Shown here: positions 13,231 to 18,180 of the stretch, piece by piece
Numbering within the stretch: the first letter of the stretch is position 1
Layout of the letters: every line of letters begins with the position of its first letter
Origin: Bacillota bacterium
GTDB taxonomy: Bacteria > Bacillota > Bacilli > Paenibacillales > Paenibacillaceae
Reading direction: 5' to 3'
Assembly: GCA_023433615.1 (NCBI GenBank)
Contig: JAEZCJ010000025.1
Span: 1-18,180 of the forward strand
DNA length: 18,180 bases
Program-made: the position numbers and the translations under genes
Notes under the pieces: generated by a model
Told to the model about the DNA's origin: nothing
Seen by the model: the letters and a program-made list of their open reading frames with translations, nothing else
Database searches by the model: none

Positions 13231-13890
13231 ATGACTGTTGAACCGCTTATGTATCATCCAGCCGTACCGGCCGAATCCGGCTGCGGCTGCGGCGGACCGC
13301 GCGCATTCCCGCAGCCGCCGGCACCCGGAGGCGGCGCTGGTTCGCCATTCCCGCCTCCGCCGCCCCCTGGACCTGGACCGTTCCCCGGACCTGGACCGTT
13401 CCCCGGACCCGGACCTGGTCCGTTTCCTGGACCCGGGCCGTTCCCCGGACCTGGACCGTTTCCTGGACCCGGGCCGTTCCCCGGACCCGGGCCGTTCCCC
13501 GGACCTGGGCCGTTCCCCGGACCCGGGCCGTTTCCCGGACCCGGGCCGTTCCCCGGACCCGGGCCGTTTCCAGGCCAAGGCTTCGTTACCGTTGTCGTGA
13601 ACGGCGGCCGCGCATTCCCATGGATCACGAGGCCCTATAGCGTCCGGCACCGCTTCGGCATGACGATCTTCCAAGCGCTGCAGGAGACCGGCGTCATCCG
13701 CTTCGGCTGGCGCGGCCAGATCCTGTCCGTGAGCGGCGTATACGTCGGCCCCGGCGGCGGCGCGGACGTAACGCTCCGCCTCAACGGTCGCATCATCCCG
13801 ATGAGCTTCCTATGGACGCCGATTCAGCGGGGCGATGCCATCGGCGTAGAGGTACGCCGCAGCTGGGGGCAAGGTCCTGGCCAAGGCTGA
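13231..13890 (+). CDS. PFPG-repeat protein with C-terminal beta-rich domain, probable spore-surface protein
   Basis: 219 residues in three parts. Residues 1-46 contain a CGCGG motif and poly-Pro. Residues about 47-114 are eleven tandem PGPFPG hexapeptides, with one extra Pro-Gly pair after the second unit. Residues about 116-212 form a compact domain with VTVVVNGGRAFPW, MTIFQALQETGVI, VSGVYVGPG, VTLRLNGRIIPM and IQRGDAIGVEV, whose strand-helix-strand order recalls a beta-grasp (SLBB or DUF4430-like) fold. No signal peptide is seen, which with the SigmaK-like promoter suggests assembly on the forespore from the mother cell. The ribosome binding site AAAGGAG is 11 bases from ATG 13231, rather far. 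I recognise no named family; spore localisation is inference. Confidence 0.75.
   Translation: MTVEPLMYHPAVPAESGCGCGGPRAFPQPPAPGGGAGSPFPPPPPPGPGPFPGPGPFPGPGPGPFPGPGPFPGPGPFPGPGPFPGPGPFPGPGPFPGPGPFPGPGPFPGPGPFPGQGFVTVVVNGGRAFPWITRPYSVRHRFGMTIFQALQETGVIRFGWRGQILSVSGVYVGPGGGADVTLRLNGRIIPMSFLWTPIQRGDAIGVEVRRSWGQGPGQG
13369..13572 (+). repeat. Eleven-copy 18-bp coding tandem repeat
   Basis: Units of the type GGACCTGGACCGTTCCCC repeat eleven times, with a 6-bp insertion between units 2 and 3 (total 204 bp). Differences are almost all at third codon positions (CCC/CCT/CCG, GGA/GGG, TTC/TTT), so the hexapeptide is kept while the DNA varies. All changes in length are multiples of 6 and keep the frame. 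Confidence 0.92.
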
Positions 13891-13933
13891 TCGCCTCGAC
13901 GCTCGCCTTCATGCGATATTCGCTTCCCGATTT

Positions 13934-13971
13934 ACGCATAAGGGACGCCCATCGGGGCGTCCCTTATGCGT
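13934..13971. terminator. 17-bp perfect hairpin between convergent genes
   Basis: ACGCATAAGGGACGCCC (13934-13950) pairs perfectly with GGGCGTCCCTTATGCGT (13955-13971) over an ATCG loop. It lies 43 bases after the PFPG-repeat gene and 3 bases after the csoR stop, so it probably terminates both. There is no T-run. Confidence 0.8.
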
Positions 13972-13974
13972 GCC

Positions 13975-14328
13975 CTACTTGAGCAGCTTATTAATCGTCG
14001 TGAGCAGCTCGTCTAGCACCTCGCGGTCGCCGGACTCGATACGGTCGACGACACAGCTCTTCATATGTCCTTCGAGCAGCAGCTTCCCTACTCCGTTCAG
14101 GGCAGATTGCACCGCGGCGATCTGATTGAGCACATCATCGCAGTAGGTATCCCGTTCGATCATGCCCCGAATGCCGCGCACCTGTCCCTCAATCCGGTTC
14201 AGGCGGGCTGTCAGCGAAGATTTCAATTTATCCGAATGATGGCTCTTGCGCGCGTCGCCTTCTTCATGCTCGCAGCAGGATTCGTCCGAGAGTGCCTTCC
14301 GGCCGGCCAGTTGTTCTTCTTTCTCCAT
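13975..14328 (-). CDS. csoR: CsoR-family copper-sensing transcriptional repressor
   Basis: This 117-residue all-helical repressor has the CsoR/RcnR fold (ARLNRIEGQVRGIRGMIERD). The Cu(I) ligands of true CsoR are in place: Cys63 (DTYCDD), His88 and Cys92 (EGHMKSC). Nickel-type RcnR has a different set, so copper is the likely metal. The N-terminal 35 residues are an added Cys/His-rich tail (CCEHEEGD, KSHHSD) that might also bind metal. ATG 14328 has GGAGG seven bases upstream. A CsoR-type operator sits in its own promoter (14366-14384), showing autorepression. The usual partners copZ and copA are not beside it. It is the gene after galU on the same strand, but has its own promoter. Confidence 0.92.
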   Translation of the reverse strand: MEKEEQLAGRKALSDESCCEHEEGDARKSHHSDKLKSSLTARLNRIEGQVRGIRGMIERDTYCDDVLNQIAAVQSALNGVGKLLLEGHMKSCVVDRIESGDREVLDELLTTINKLLK

Positions 14329-14358
14329 CTCGACACCTCCGATCGTATGCCTGCCGCC

Positions 14359-14387
14359 ATTTTATCATACCCCTATAGGGTATGCAA
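14359..14387 (-). promoter_or_regulatory. csoR promoter
   Basis: On the minus strand, -35 TTGCAT (14382-14387), a 17-base spacer and -10 TAAAAT (14359-14364), extended by TGA in front. The operator fills the spacer. Confidence 0.75.
14366..14384. promoter_or_regulatory. CsoR operator
   Basis: CATACCCCTATAGGGTATG is a palindrome with the TACCC and GGGTA arms of known CsoR sites (for example in front of B. subtilis copZA). It lies between -35 and -10, so a bound repressor would block RNA polymerase; copper should relieve this. Confidence 0.85.
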
Positions 14388-14432
14388 GAAGGGCGCTGCG
14401 TCATTTTCCGCCATCGGGAGTCCCGTTCTGCG

Positions 14433-15317
14433 CTACGCTCTCGCTTCCATCGCGCTGACACGTTCCCGCAAGTAGGCGAGCACCTGCTTCGACAGATCTT
14501 CGCGTTCCAGCGCGAGGTCGATCGTTGCCTGCACGAAACCGAATTTATCCCCTACGTCATACCTTCTTCCATCAAAGCGGAATGCGGTCATCGGGGATTC
14601 GACATTAAGCTTCTGCAAGCTGTCCGTCAATTGGATCTCGCCGCCTTTGCCGGGAGCAGCCGTCTCCAAGAACCGGAAAATATCCGAGGACAGCACATAC
14701 CTGCCGACAACCGCTAAATTCGACGGGGCCTGCCCGAGCGGCGGTTTCTCGACCAGCTCGCGAACGCGCCCATCCGAACTGGAATCGTCCAATGCGACAA
14801 TGCCGTACTTGTCCGTCTGGTCCCATGGCACTTCCATCACAGCGATAACAGAGGAATCAGTCCGCTCATAGGTATCGATCATTTGTTTCAGGCAAGGCGG
14901 GTCGGACAGGAGAATGTCATCGCCGAGCAGCACGGCGAACGGTTCGTTCTCGACAAAATTCCGCGCACTCAGCACCGCATGGCCGAGTCCCAGCGGCTCT
15001 CGCTGTCTGACATAATAGATATCCGCCATCTTGGAGATGCCTTGGACAAGCGCCAGCATCTCTTCGTCCGCACGCGCTTCCAGCGCCGCCTCCAGCTCGA
15101 ACGACTTGTCAAAATGATCCTCGATCGCGCGCTTGTTGCGGCCTGTCACGATCATGATGCTCTCAATCCCGGAAGCAACCGCTTCCTCTACGATGTATTG
15201 GATCGCCGGCTTATCGATCAGCGGCAGCATTTCCTTCGGCTGAGCCTTCGTTGCGGGCAGGAATCGCGTCCCCATTCCTCCTGCCGGCAGTACCGCCTTA
15301 CGTATCTTGGGCTTCAT
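14433..15317 (-). CDS. galU: UTP-glucose-1-phosphate uridylyltransferase
   Basis: This 294-residue enzyme makes UDP-glucose from UTP and glucose 1-phosphate, feeding glycolipid, teichoic-acid and exopolysaccharide synthesis in the cytoplasm. Family motifs from the N-terminus: LPAGGMGTRFLPATKAQPKEML (10-31), the nucleotide-binding loop with Arg18 and Lys24/Lys28; VTGRNKRAIEDHFD (57-70); GLGHAVL (110-116); LLGDDI (130-135); VEKP (189-192); GEIQLTD (226-232); and GRRYDVGDK (250-258). Length and motif order are those of GtaB/GalU. ATG 15317 is the natural start, though AAGGAG lies 12 bases upstream, rather far. It stands alone between an unrecognised gene and csoR, all on the same strand. Confidence 0.95.
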   Translation of the reverse strand: MKPKIRKAVLPAGGMGTRFLPATKAQPKEMLPLIDKPAIQYIVEEAVASGIESIMIVTGRNKRAIEDHFDKSFELEAALEARADEEMLALVQGISKMADIYYVRQREPLGLGHAVLSARNFVENEPFAVLLGDDILLSDPPCLKQMIDTYERTDSSVIAVMEVPWDQTDKYGIVALDDSSSDGRVRELVEKPPLGQAPSNLAVVGRYVLSSDIFRFLETAAPGKGGEIQLTDSLQKLNVESPMTAFRFDGRRYDVGDKFGFVQATIDLALEREDLSKQVLAYLRERVSAMEARA

Positions 15318-15446
15318 AGTCCGGAAAATCTCCTTCCGTGAGTAGAGTGGAGAAGGCTAATTACTCCCTCCATCTTACCATACTCGTCCGCGAATGCCAG
15401 CTTTATACAGTTGACGCGGCGTTTCATTCCGGTCTCTCTGCCGCCG

Positions 15447-15755
15447 TTATCCGATCGGAGGGTCCTGCCTGCGGAACTGCTCCGCAATCGCCCGCACGGC
15501 TGCATCATGGTCGGCACGTTCCTCGTTGCCCAGCTTCACGATCCGAATTTCGACGGGATCGGAAGGCCGCGAGTCCAAGAACACCAGCTGTCCTTTATCC
15601 TGGACGCTAACGTTATAGCCGCATTGCCGCAGAAAAACTTGGATCGCGTCCGCGGTAGGAGGCGCCTCCCCATCCGTGAAGAGCGTCCCCTTCAAGTTGC
15701 GCTCCTCCCCTGTCTCCTTCAAGTGATCGATCCGAAACAGAAAGTTCCATTCCAT
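15447..15755 (-). CDS. Unrecognised 102-residue protein
   Basis: A soluble protein of 102 residues that I cannot assign. It starts with an aromatic strand (EWNFLFRIDH), has an EERNLKGTLFTDGEA turn and an APPTADAIQVFLRQCGYNV helix, then a beta pair (VSVQDKGQLVFLDSR, VEIRIVKLG) and a C-terminal helix (DHDAAVRAIAEQFRRQ). This alternation suggests a small alpha/beta fold. An upstream ATG at 15773 is in frame, but GCGGAG five or six bases before ATG 15755 favours the shorter form. The codon use and GC-rich third positions are like those of the neighbours, so it is a real gene. Neighbours give no hint about function. Confidence 0.7.
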   Translation of the reverse strand: MEWNFLFRIDHLKETGEERNLKGTLFTDGEAPPTADAIQVFLRQCGYNVSVQDKGQLVFLDSRPSDPVEIRIVKLGNEERADHDAAVRAIAEQFRRQDPPIG

Positions 15756-15881
15756 GCTTTCTCCGCCTTTCATGTGATCTTGAGGAATCCGGATATCCGT
15801 ATATTTTGCTACCGATCTGCCATCCTAATCGCGGGACATCCCACCTATCTAATGCGGCTAAGCCGAGAGGAGACACAGACG

Positions 15882-16229
15882 ATGTATTCGATGAACCCCA
15901 CGAACGTGACGCAGCAGATCCAACAGTGCGAACAAATTCTAGGCCAATTGATGCAGCAGACGCAGCAAGCTTCTCAGCTCTATCAGCAGATGCTTCAGCA
16001 GGAGCAGCAGAATGCCTCCATGCTCGAACAGTTAGCGGATCGCGAACGTCAAGCGGTTCGCAATCTGCAGACGGCGCTGCAAGGCCACCAGACGGCGATC
16101 CAGAACATGCAGCATGCCGCGCAGCTCTGCCAGCAGCTCAGCCATACGGTTCAATCGGCAATCTCCCCGAGCTATATGTACGGAACGGCGACCGGCACGC
16201 AATCGTACGGCGCGCAGAACAGCTATTAA
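15882..16229 (+). CDS. Gln-rich coiled-coil protein, possible spore coat component
   Basis: 115 residues, about a quarter of them Gln. Residues 8-95 are an almost continuous amphipathic helix (VTQQIQQCEQILGQLMQQ, LYQQMLQQEQQNASMLEQL, NLQTALQGHQTAIQNMQ) with heptad-like Leu and Met spacing, so a coiled coil is likely. The tail (SPSYMYGTATGTQSYG) is rich in Tyr, Gly, Ser and Thr, as in several spore coat proteins. Small Gln/Tyr-rich proteins of this kind are common in Paenibacillus, but I recognise no named family. AGGAG lies about ten bases before ATG 15882. A weak SigmaE-like pair, GTATATT (15799-15805) and CATCCTAAT (15821-15829), lies upstream. A terminator follows at 16249. Coat location is inference. 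Confidence 0.75.
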   Translation: MYSMNPTNVTQQIQQCEQILGQLMQQTQQASQLYQQMLQQEQQNASMLEQLADRERQAVRNLQTALQGHQTAIQNMQHAAQLCQQLSHTVQSAISPSYMYGTATGTQSYGAQNSY

Positions 16230-16248
16230 TCGCCTGCCCCGCTAGATC

Positions 16249-16293
16249 AAAGACCGCCATCTCCGCGATCGTTCGCGCGGACAGGCGGTCTTT
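16249..16293. terminator. Bidirectional terminator
   Basis: AAAGACCGCC (16249-16258) pairs with GGCGGTCTTT (16284-16293), and TCCGCG (16262-16267) with CGCGGA (16276-16281) inside. It lies between the convergent Gln-rich and guanylate-kinase-like genes; the arms end in TTT on both strands. Confidence 0.8.
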
Positions 16294-16328
16294 ATCTTGG
16301 TCAGGCATAACCGTTCGGTTCGCCTCCG

Positions 16329-16916
16329 TTAATCCTTCTCGACGAGATCCCGCTTCAGATACCCTTCCAGCTCCCTGACGATATCGTAGACGGTATGCGC
16401 AAGGTCGTAGTTCTCGTACGCCAGCTCGCACTCGGACTGGTAGGCCATATCATGGTCATAGCGGCTGAGATGGTCGGCGATTACATCATCGTCCAAGCCC
16501 AGTTGACGCTGACGCTCTTCGACCGTCTGCCGATCCGCATAGATGAACAACCGGATTACGTGATCCCCGTACATCCGCTTCAGGATCTCTGCCCCTTCGC
16601 GGTTCAGAATCAAGTAGATGCAGCCGTTAAGCTTGAAGCTCTGCGCGATATCGGAGTCCCGCAGGCCGTAACGATTCGATCGGATTGCGACGCTCTCCAG
16701 GAATTCGCCCTGCGATTCCATCTGTTCGTACAGTTCATGCGATATGAAATGATAGTCCTGTCCATTCACTTCGCCTGGCCGAGGTTTGCGCGTCGCATAC
16801 GACAGCACTTTATTGATGCCCAGTGTCTGTCCGACGCGGTCTGCCACGGTCTTCCGTCCGGACCCGTCCGGTCCCGTGAAGACGAAGATGTACTCCCGAT
16901 CCTTCAGTTCATACAT
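16329..16916 (-). CDS. Guanylate-kinase-like protein with altered P-loop
   Basis: This 195-residue protein has the fold of guanylate kinase (GMP + ATP to GDP + ADP). The GMP-binding region is intact: SYATRKPRPGEVNGQDYHF (39-57) with Ser39, Arg43, Arg46 and Tyr55, then GEFLESV with Glu74 and NRYGL with Tyr83. The P-loop reads GPDGSGRKT (15-23), where the usual GPSGVGKGT has its catalytic Lys at the position now occupied by Arg21, with a Lys one step later. The C-terminal half is more diverged. It is therefore probably a paralogue of the housekeeping Gmk with changed or reduced ATP use. ATG 16916 has AAGGAGG eight bases upstream. Its own promoter is at 16977-17006, and no rpoZ or yicC-type gene, the usual gmk neighbours, is present. 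Confidence 0.85.
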   Translation of the reverse strand: MYELKDREYIFVFTGPDGSGRKTVADRVGQTLGINKVLSYATRKPRPGEVNGQDYHFISHELYEQMESQGEFLESVAIRSNRYGLRDSDIAQSFKLNGCIYLILNREGAEILKRMYGDHVIRLFIYADRQTVEERQRQLGLDDDVIADHLSRYDHDMAYQSECELAYENYDLAHTVYDIVRELEGYLKRDLVEKD

Positions 16917-16976
16917 GCCGTTATCCTCCTTCGCGAAATACTAATCTTCTCTTACACAACGCGTTGCATTTCTTCT

Positions 16977-17006
16977 AGTATACCGAAATATTGCCAATTT
17001 GGTCAA
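16977..17006 (-). promoter_or_regulatory. SigmaA-type promoter of the guanylate-kinase-like gene
   Basis: On the minus strand, -35 TTGACC (17001-17006), an 18-base spacer and -10 TATACT (16977-16982), giving a leader of about 55 bases. Confidence 0.65.
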
Positions 17007-17092
17007 TCTCGGAAAGAATATTCAGGCTTTCGTCATTCTTTCTCCGTAATTCGCTATTTATCTCACTTTTGCTCCGCAACCGCCTCCTAGAT

Positions 17093-17120
17093 TTGACAAA
17101 TCCATCGTTTTAATTATAAT
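17093..17120 (+). promoter_or_regulatory. Promoter of the dps gene
   Basis: A perfect -35 TTGACA (17093-17098) and a perfect -10 TATAAT (17115-17120), separated by 16 bases. This is the strongest SigmaA promoter in the window. Initiation near 17127 would give a leader of about 170 bases. It lies in the 383-base gap between the guanylate-kinase-like and dps genes. Confidence 0.8.
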
Positions 17121-17145
17121 TATTATTATCTAATAATTATTATAT
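17114..17145. promoter_or_regulatory. Two PerR-like boxes
   Basis: TTATAATTATTATTA (17114-17128) matches the PerR consensus TTATAATNATTATAA at all defined positions but one and overlaps the -10. TAATAATTATTATAT (17131-17145) matches at all but two. B. subtilis mrgA, the classic PerR target, encodes a Dps protein, so peroxide-inducible control is a natural inference; Fur and Zur boxes are related, and the AT-rich context makes chance matches easier. Confidence 0.7.
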
Positions 17146-17149
17146 TATT

Positions 17150-17192
17150 GTTAACGGGTCCGGTTTTTCCCCGTTCACAATCCGTTAACGGG
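17150..17192 (+). other. dps leader with mutually exclusive hairpins
   Basis: AACGGG (17153-17158), CCCGTT (17170-17175) and AACGGG (17187-17192) are evenly spaced. The middle arm can pair with either flank, each hairpin having an 11-base loop and the same stem. It lies within the long untranslated leader of dps. A direct repeat CCGGGCG follows at 17214-17220 and 17231-17237. Whether this switch is used is unknown. Confidence 0.45.
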
Positions 17193-17299
17193 ACTGGCAT
17201 AATTTGTCCATACCCGGGCGAAACTAGTCACCGGGCGCTGTGATAACATTCTAGATAATGGGTAATAAGGGTAGACAACCATTCGAGGAGGAACTTACC

Positions 17300-17734
17300 A
17301 TGGCTAATATTCATGAAGTCCTGAACAAGCAGATCGCGAACTGGAGCGTATTGTACGTGAAGCTCCATAACTACCATTGGTACGTGAAGGGGCAGCAATT
17401 CTTCACGCTTCACGCGAAGTTCCAAGAGCTCTACGAGGAAGCTGCGCTTCATGTCGACGAGATCGCCGAGCGCCTGCTCGCCCTGCAAGGCGAGCCTGTC
17501 GCCAAGATGGCGGACTACCTCTCGCTTGCCAGCGTAAAGGAAGCGGACGGCAACGAGAACGCGCAGCAGATGGTCGCTGCGACGATCGCCGATTTCTCCA
17601 CGATCGTCAGCGAGCTCAAGTCCGGCATCTCCCTTGCGCAAGAAGCCGGCGATGAGACGACAGCCGACATGCTGCTCGCGATTCACACCGCGCTCGAGAA
17701 ACACGTCTGGATGCTGCGCGCCTTCAACGGCTGA
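17300..17734 (+). CDS. dps: Dps-family DNA-protecting ferritin-like protein
   Basis: This 144-residue Dps/MrgA-type protein forms dodecamers that oxidise ferrous iron with hydrogen peroxide, store the iron and protect DNA. The Dps signature is clear: LHNYHWYVKGQQFFTLHAKFQELY (22-45) and HVDEIAERLLALQG (51-64). The intersubunit ferroxidase ligands are His26, His38, Asp53 and Glu57. The C-terminal helix TADMLLAIHTALEKHVWMLRAF is typical, and the short N-terminus lacks a Lys-rich DNA-binding tail. ATG 17300 has GAGGAGG eight bases upstream; the frame opens 14 codons earlier without a site. It is controlled by a strong promoter with PerR-like boxes and followed by a 19-bp hairpin, so it is a single-gene unit. 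Confidence 0.95.
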   Translation: MANIHEVLNKQIANWSVLYVKLHNYHWYVKGQQFFTLHAKFQELYEEAALHVDEIAERLLALQGEPVAKMADYLSLASVKEADGNENAQQMVAATIADFSTIVSELKSGISLAQEAGDETTADMLLAIHTALEKHVWMLRAFNG

Positions 17735-17753
17735 TTTTGCACAAGTCCATTCA

Positions 17754-17799
17754 AGCATGAAGAGCCTGCTTCGGTTATCTGAAGCAGGCTCTTCATGCT
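17754..17799 (+). terminator. 19-bp perfect hairpin after dps
   Basis: AGCATGAAGAGCCTGCTTC (17754-17772) pairs perfectly with GAAGCAGGCTCTTCATGCT (17781-17799) over an 8-base loop, 20 bases past the dps stop. There is no T-run, but the stem is long enough to act as terminator or 3'-end stabiliser. Confidence 0.8.
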
Positions 17800-17900
17800 A
17801 TGCGCGGCAGTCGATCGCCATTGGCATGAAGCGTTCTATTGTGCGCTTGGGTTTTTTGTCCATTGAAGCGGGAATTGCTCCCTCTAAACCCGCTGGTTAG

Positions 17901-18050
17901 GCACAGTCCGAGCGAATATCTGGATAAGCTCCAGCTAAAATCACACAATACCCACAAATTGAATGATATGGGGGAATTAGCGGGAGCATTTCCGGTTAAA
18001 TCACGCATTGGGGCACAAGTCCGAGAATTAGCGGGAGAAATTCCAGCTAT
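17901..18050. repeat. Three imperfect intergenic repeats
   Basis: Related segments begin at 17914 (GAATATCTGG), 17974 (GAATTAGCGG) and 18025 (GAATTAGCGG). The first two continue with a similar TAAAATCAC or TAAATCACGC segment. The first and third are preceded by GGCACAGTCCGAG and GGCACAAGTCCGAG. Each centre is a weak palindrome (CTGGA with TCCAG in the first, TAGC with GCTA in the third). No gene is supported in 17800-18180; a minus-strand frame at 17793-18008 has no ribosome binding site and consists mostly of these repeats. Confidence 0.6.
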
Positions 18051-18127
18051 TCGCCGGCAGCGAGACTCGGAGCATCGAGAAGAACCGCAGCGTATCGGAA
18101 AGCGTGCACCTGTGCCCGCAAATGCCG

Positions 18128-18175
18128 TTGCTCTTGCCCTTGCCCTTGCCCTTGCTCTTGCTCTTGCTCTTGCTC
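18128..18175. repeat. Hexanucleotide tandem repeat at the right edge
   Basis: Eight TTGCTC or TTGCCC units in a row. All three minus-strand frames are open from the edge through it; one reads as alternating Glu-Gln and Gly-Gln and ends at TAG 18047-18049, another as Lys-Ser and Lys-Gly and ends at TAA 18028-18030. On the plus strand an ATG at 18122 would give a Leu/Pro run without a ribosome binding site. It may be the 3' end of a repeat-containing gene that lies mostly to the right; this cannot be settled here. Confidence 0.85.
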
Positions 18176-18180
18176 TTACC

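Noticed and set aside
13254..13628. Minus-strand NGPGPG-repeat frame opposite the PFPG gene
   Set aside because: The repeat is open in several frames. Third-position variation in the repeat is silent for the plus-strand PFPG frame, which identifies that strand as coding.
12454..13674. 406-residue frame with RPGSGKRPGSG-type repeats fused to the aldolase
   Set aside because: The N-terminal half is simply the antisense of the PFPG-repeat gene. The ribosome binding site and family start place the aldolase ATG at 13086.
17239..17265. SigmaB-like promoter (GTGATA and GGGTAA) before dps
   Set aside because: The -35 matches at only three of six positions, and Paenibacillaceae generally lack a recognised SigmaB; the TTGACA/TATAAT promoter at 17093 is far better.
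17793..18008. 71-residue minus-strand frame downstream of dps
   Set aside because: It has no ribosome binding site, overlaps the dps hairpin and the imperfect repeats, and shows no family features.

Overview
The window looks like a chromosomal stretch from a high-GC, spore-forming member of the Bacillota, most likely the Paenibacillaceae (Paenibacillus or Cohnella type). The basis is strong AGGAGG-type ribosome binding sites, a TmrB homologue, YdjO-type zinc ribbons, a Cse60-like sporulation protein, a DUF2935 protein, a CsoR with its typical operator, and a Dps gene behind PerR-like boxes. No 16S or other marker gene is present, so the genus is an inference. No phage, transposase, CRISPR array, rRNA or tRNA was seen.

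Layout. 1-560: the 3' end of a HEAT-repeat gene (+). 561-1228: no gene; three tandem copies of a 114-bp palindrome-bearing repeat, then two hairpins. 1229-5291: a minus-strand run with a GDSL/SGNH esterase, a DUF2935 protein, a secreted or anchored transglutaminase-like protein, a Cys-rich small protein and a TmrB-like P-loop protein. 5467-5607: a 46-residue CxxC protein (+). 5681-6462: an AHSA1/SRPBCC protein (-) and a truncated FtsX/MacB permease remnant (-). 6559-9847: a divergent pair, a GH92 alpha-mannosidase (-) and an AraC-family regulator (+). 9886-11329: a minus-strand cluster of two YdjO-type zinc ribbons (one with a membrane tail), a Cse60-like gene and a VOC/PhnB-like gene, with a 22-codon upstream ORF. 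11443-11521: a candidate small RNA (+). 11526-13086: an alpha/beta hydrolase and a KDPG/KHG aldolase (-). 13231-13890: a PFPG-repeat protein (+) with a SigmaK-like promoter. 13975-15755: CsoR, GalU and an unrecognised protein (-). 15882-16229: a Gln-rich coiled-coil protein (+). 16329-16916: a guanylate-kinase-like protein with an altered P-loop (-). 17300-17734: Dps (+). 17735-18180: no gene that can be supported; a strong hairpin, three imperfect repeats and a hexanucleotide repeat running off the edge.

How the genes relate. Most are independent housekeeping, stress or sporulation genes bounded by clear hairpin terminators. The AraC regulator probably controls the divergent mannosidase. The Cse60, YdjO-like, PFPG-repeat and Gln-rich genes may all belong to sporulation or spore-surface biology. 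CsoR and Dps carry readable operator sequences for copper and peroxide control respectively. The least explained items are the 114-bp palindromic repeats, the candidate C-rich small RNA, the coupled 22-codon ORF before the YdjO gene, the PFPG-repeat protein, the dps leader and the Lys-to-Arg P-loop in the guanylate-kinase paralogue.
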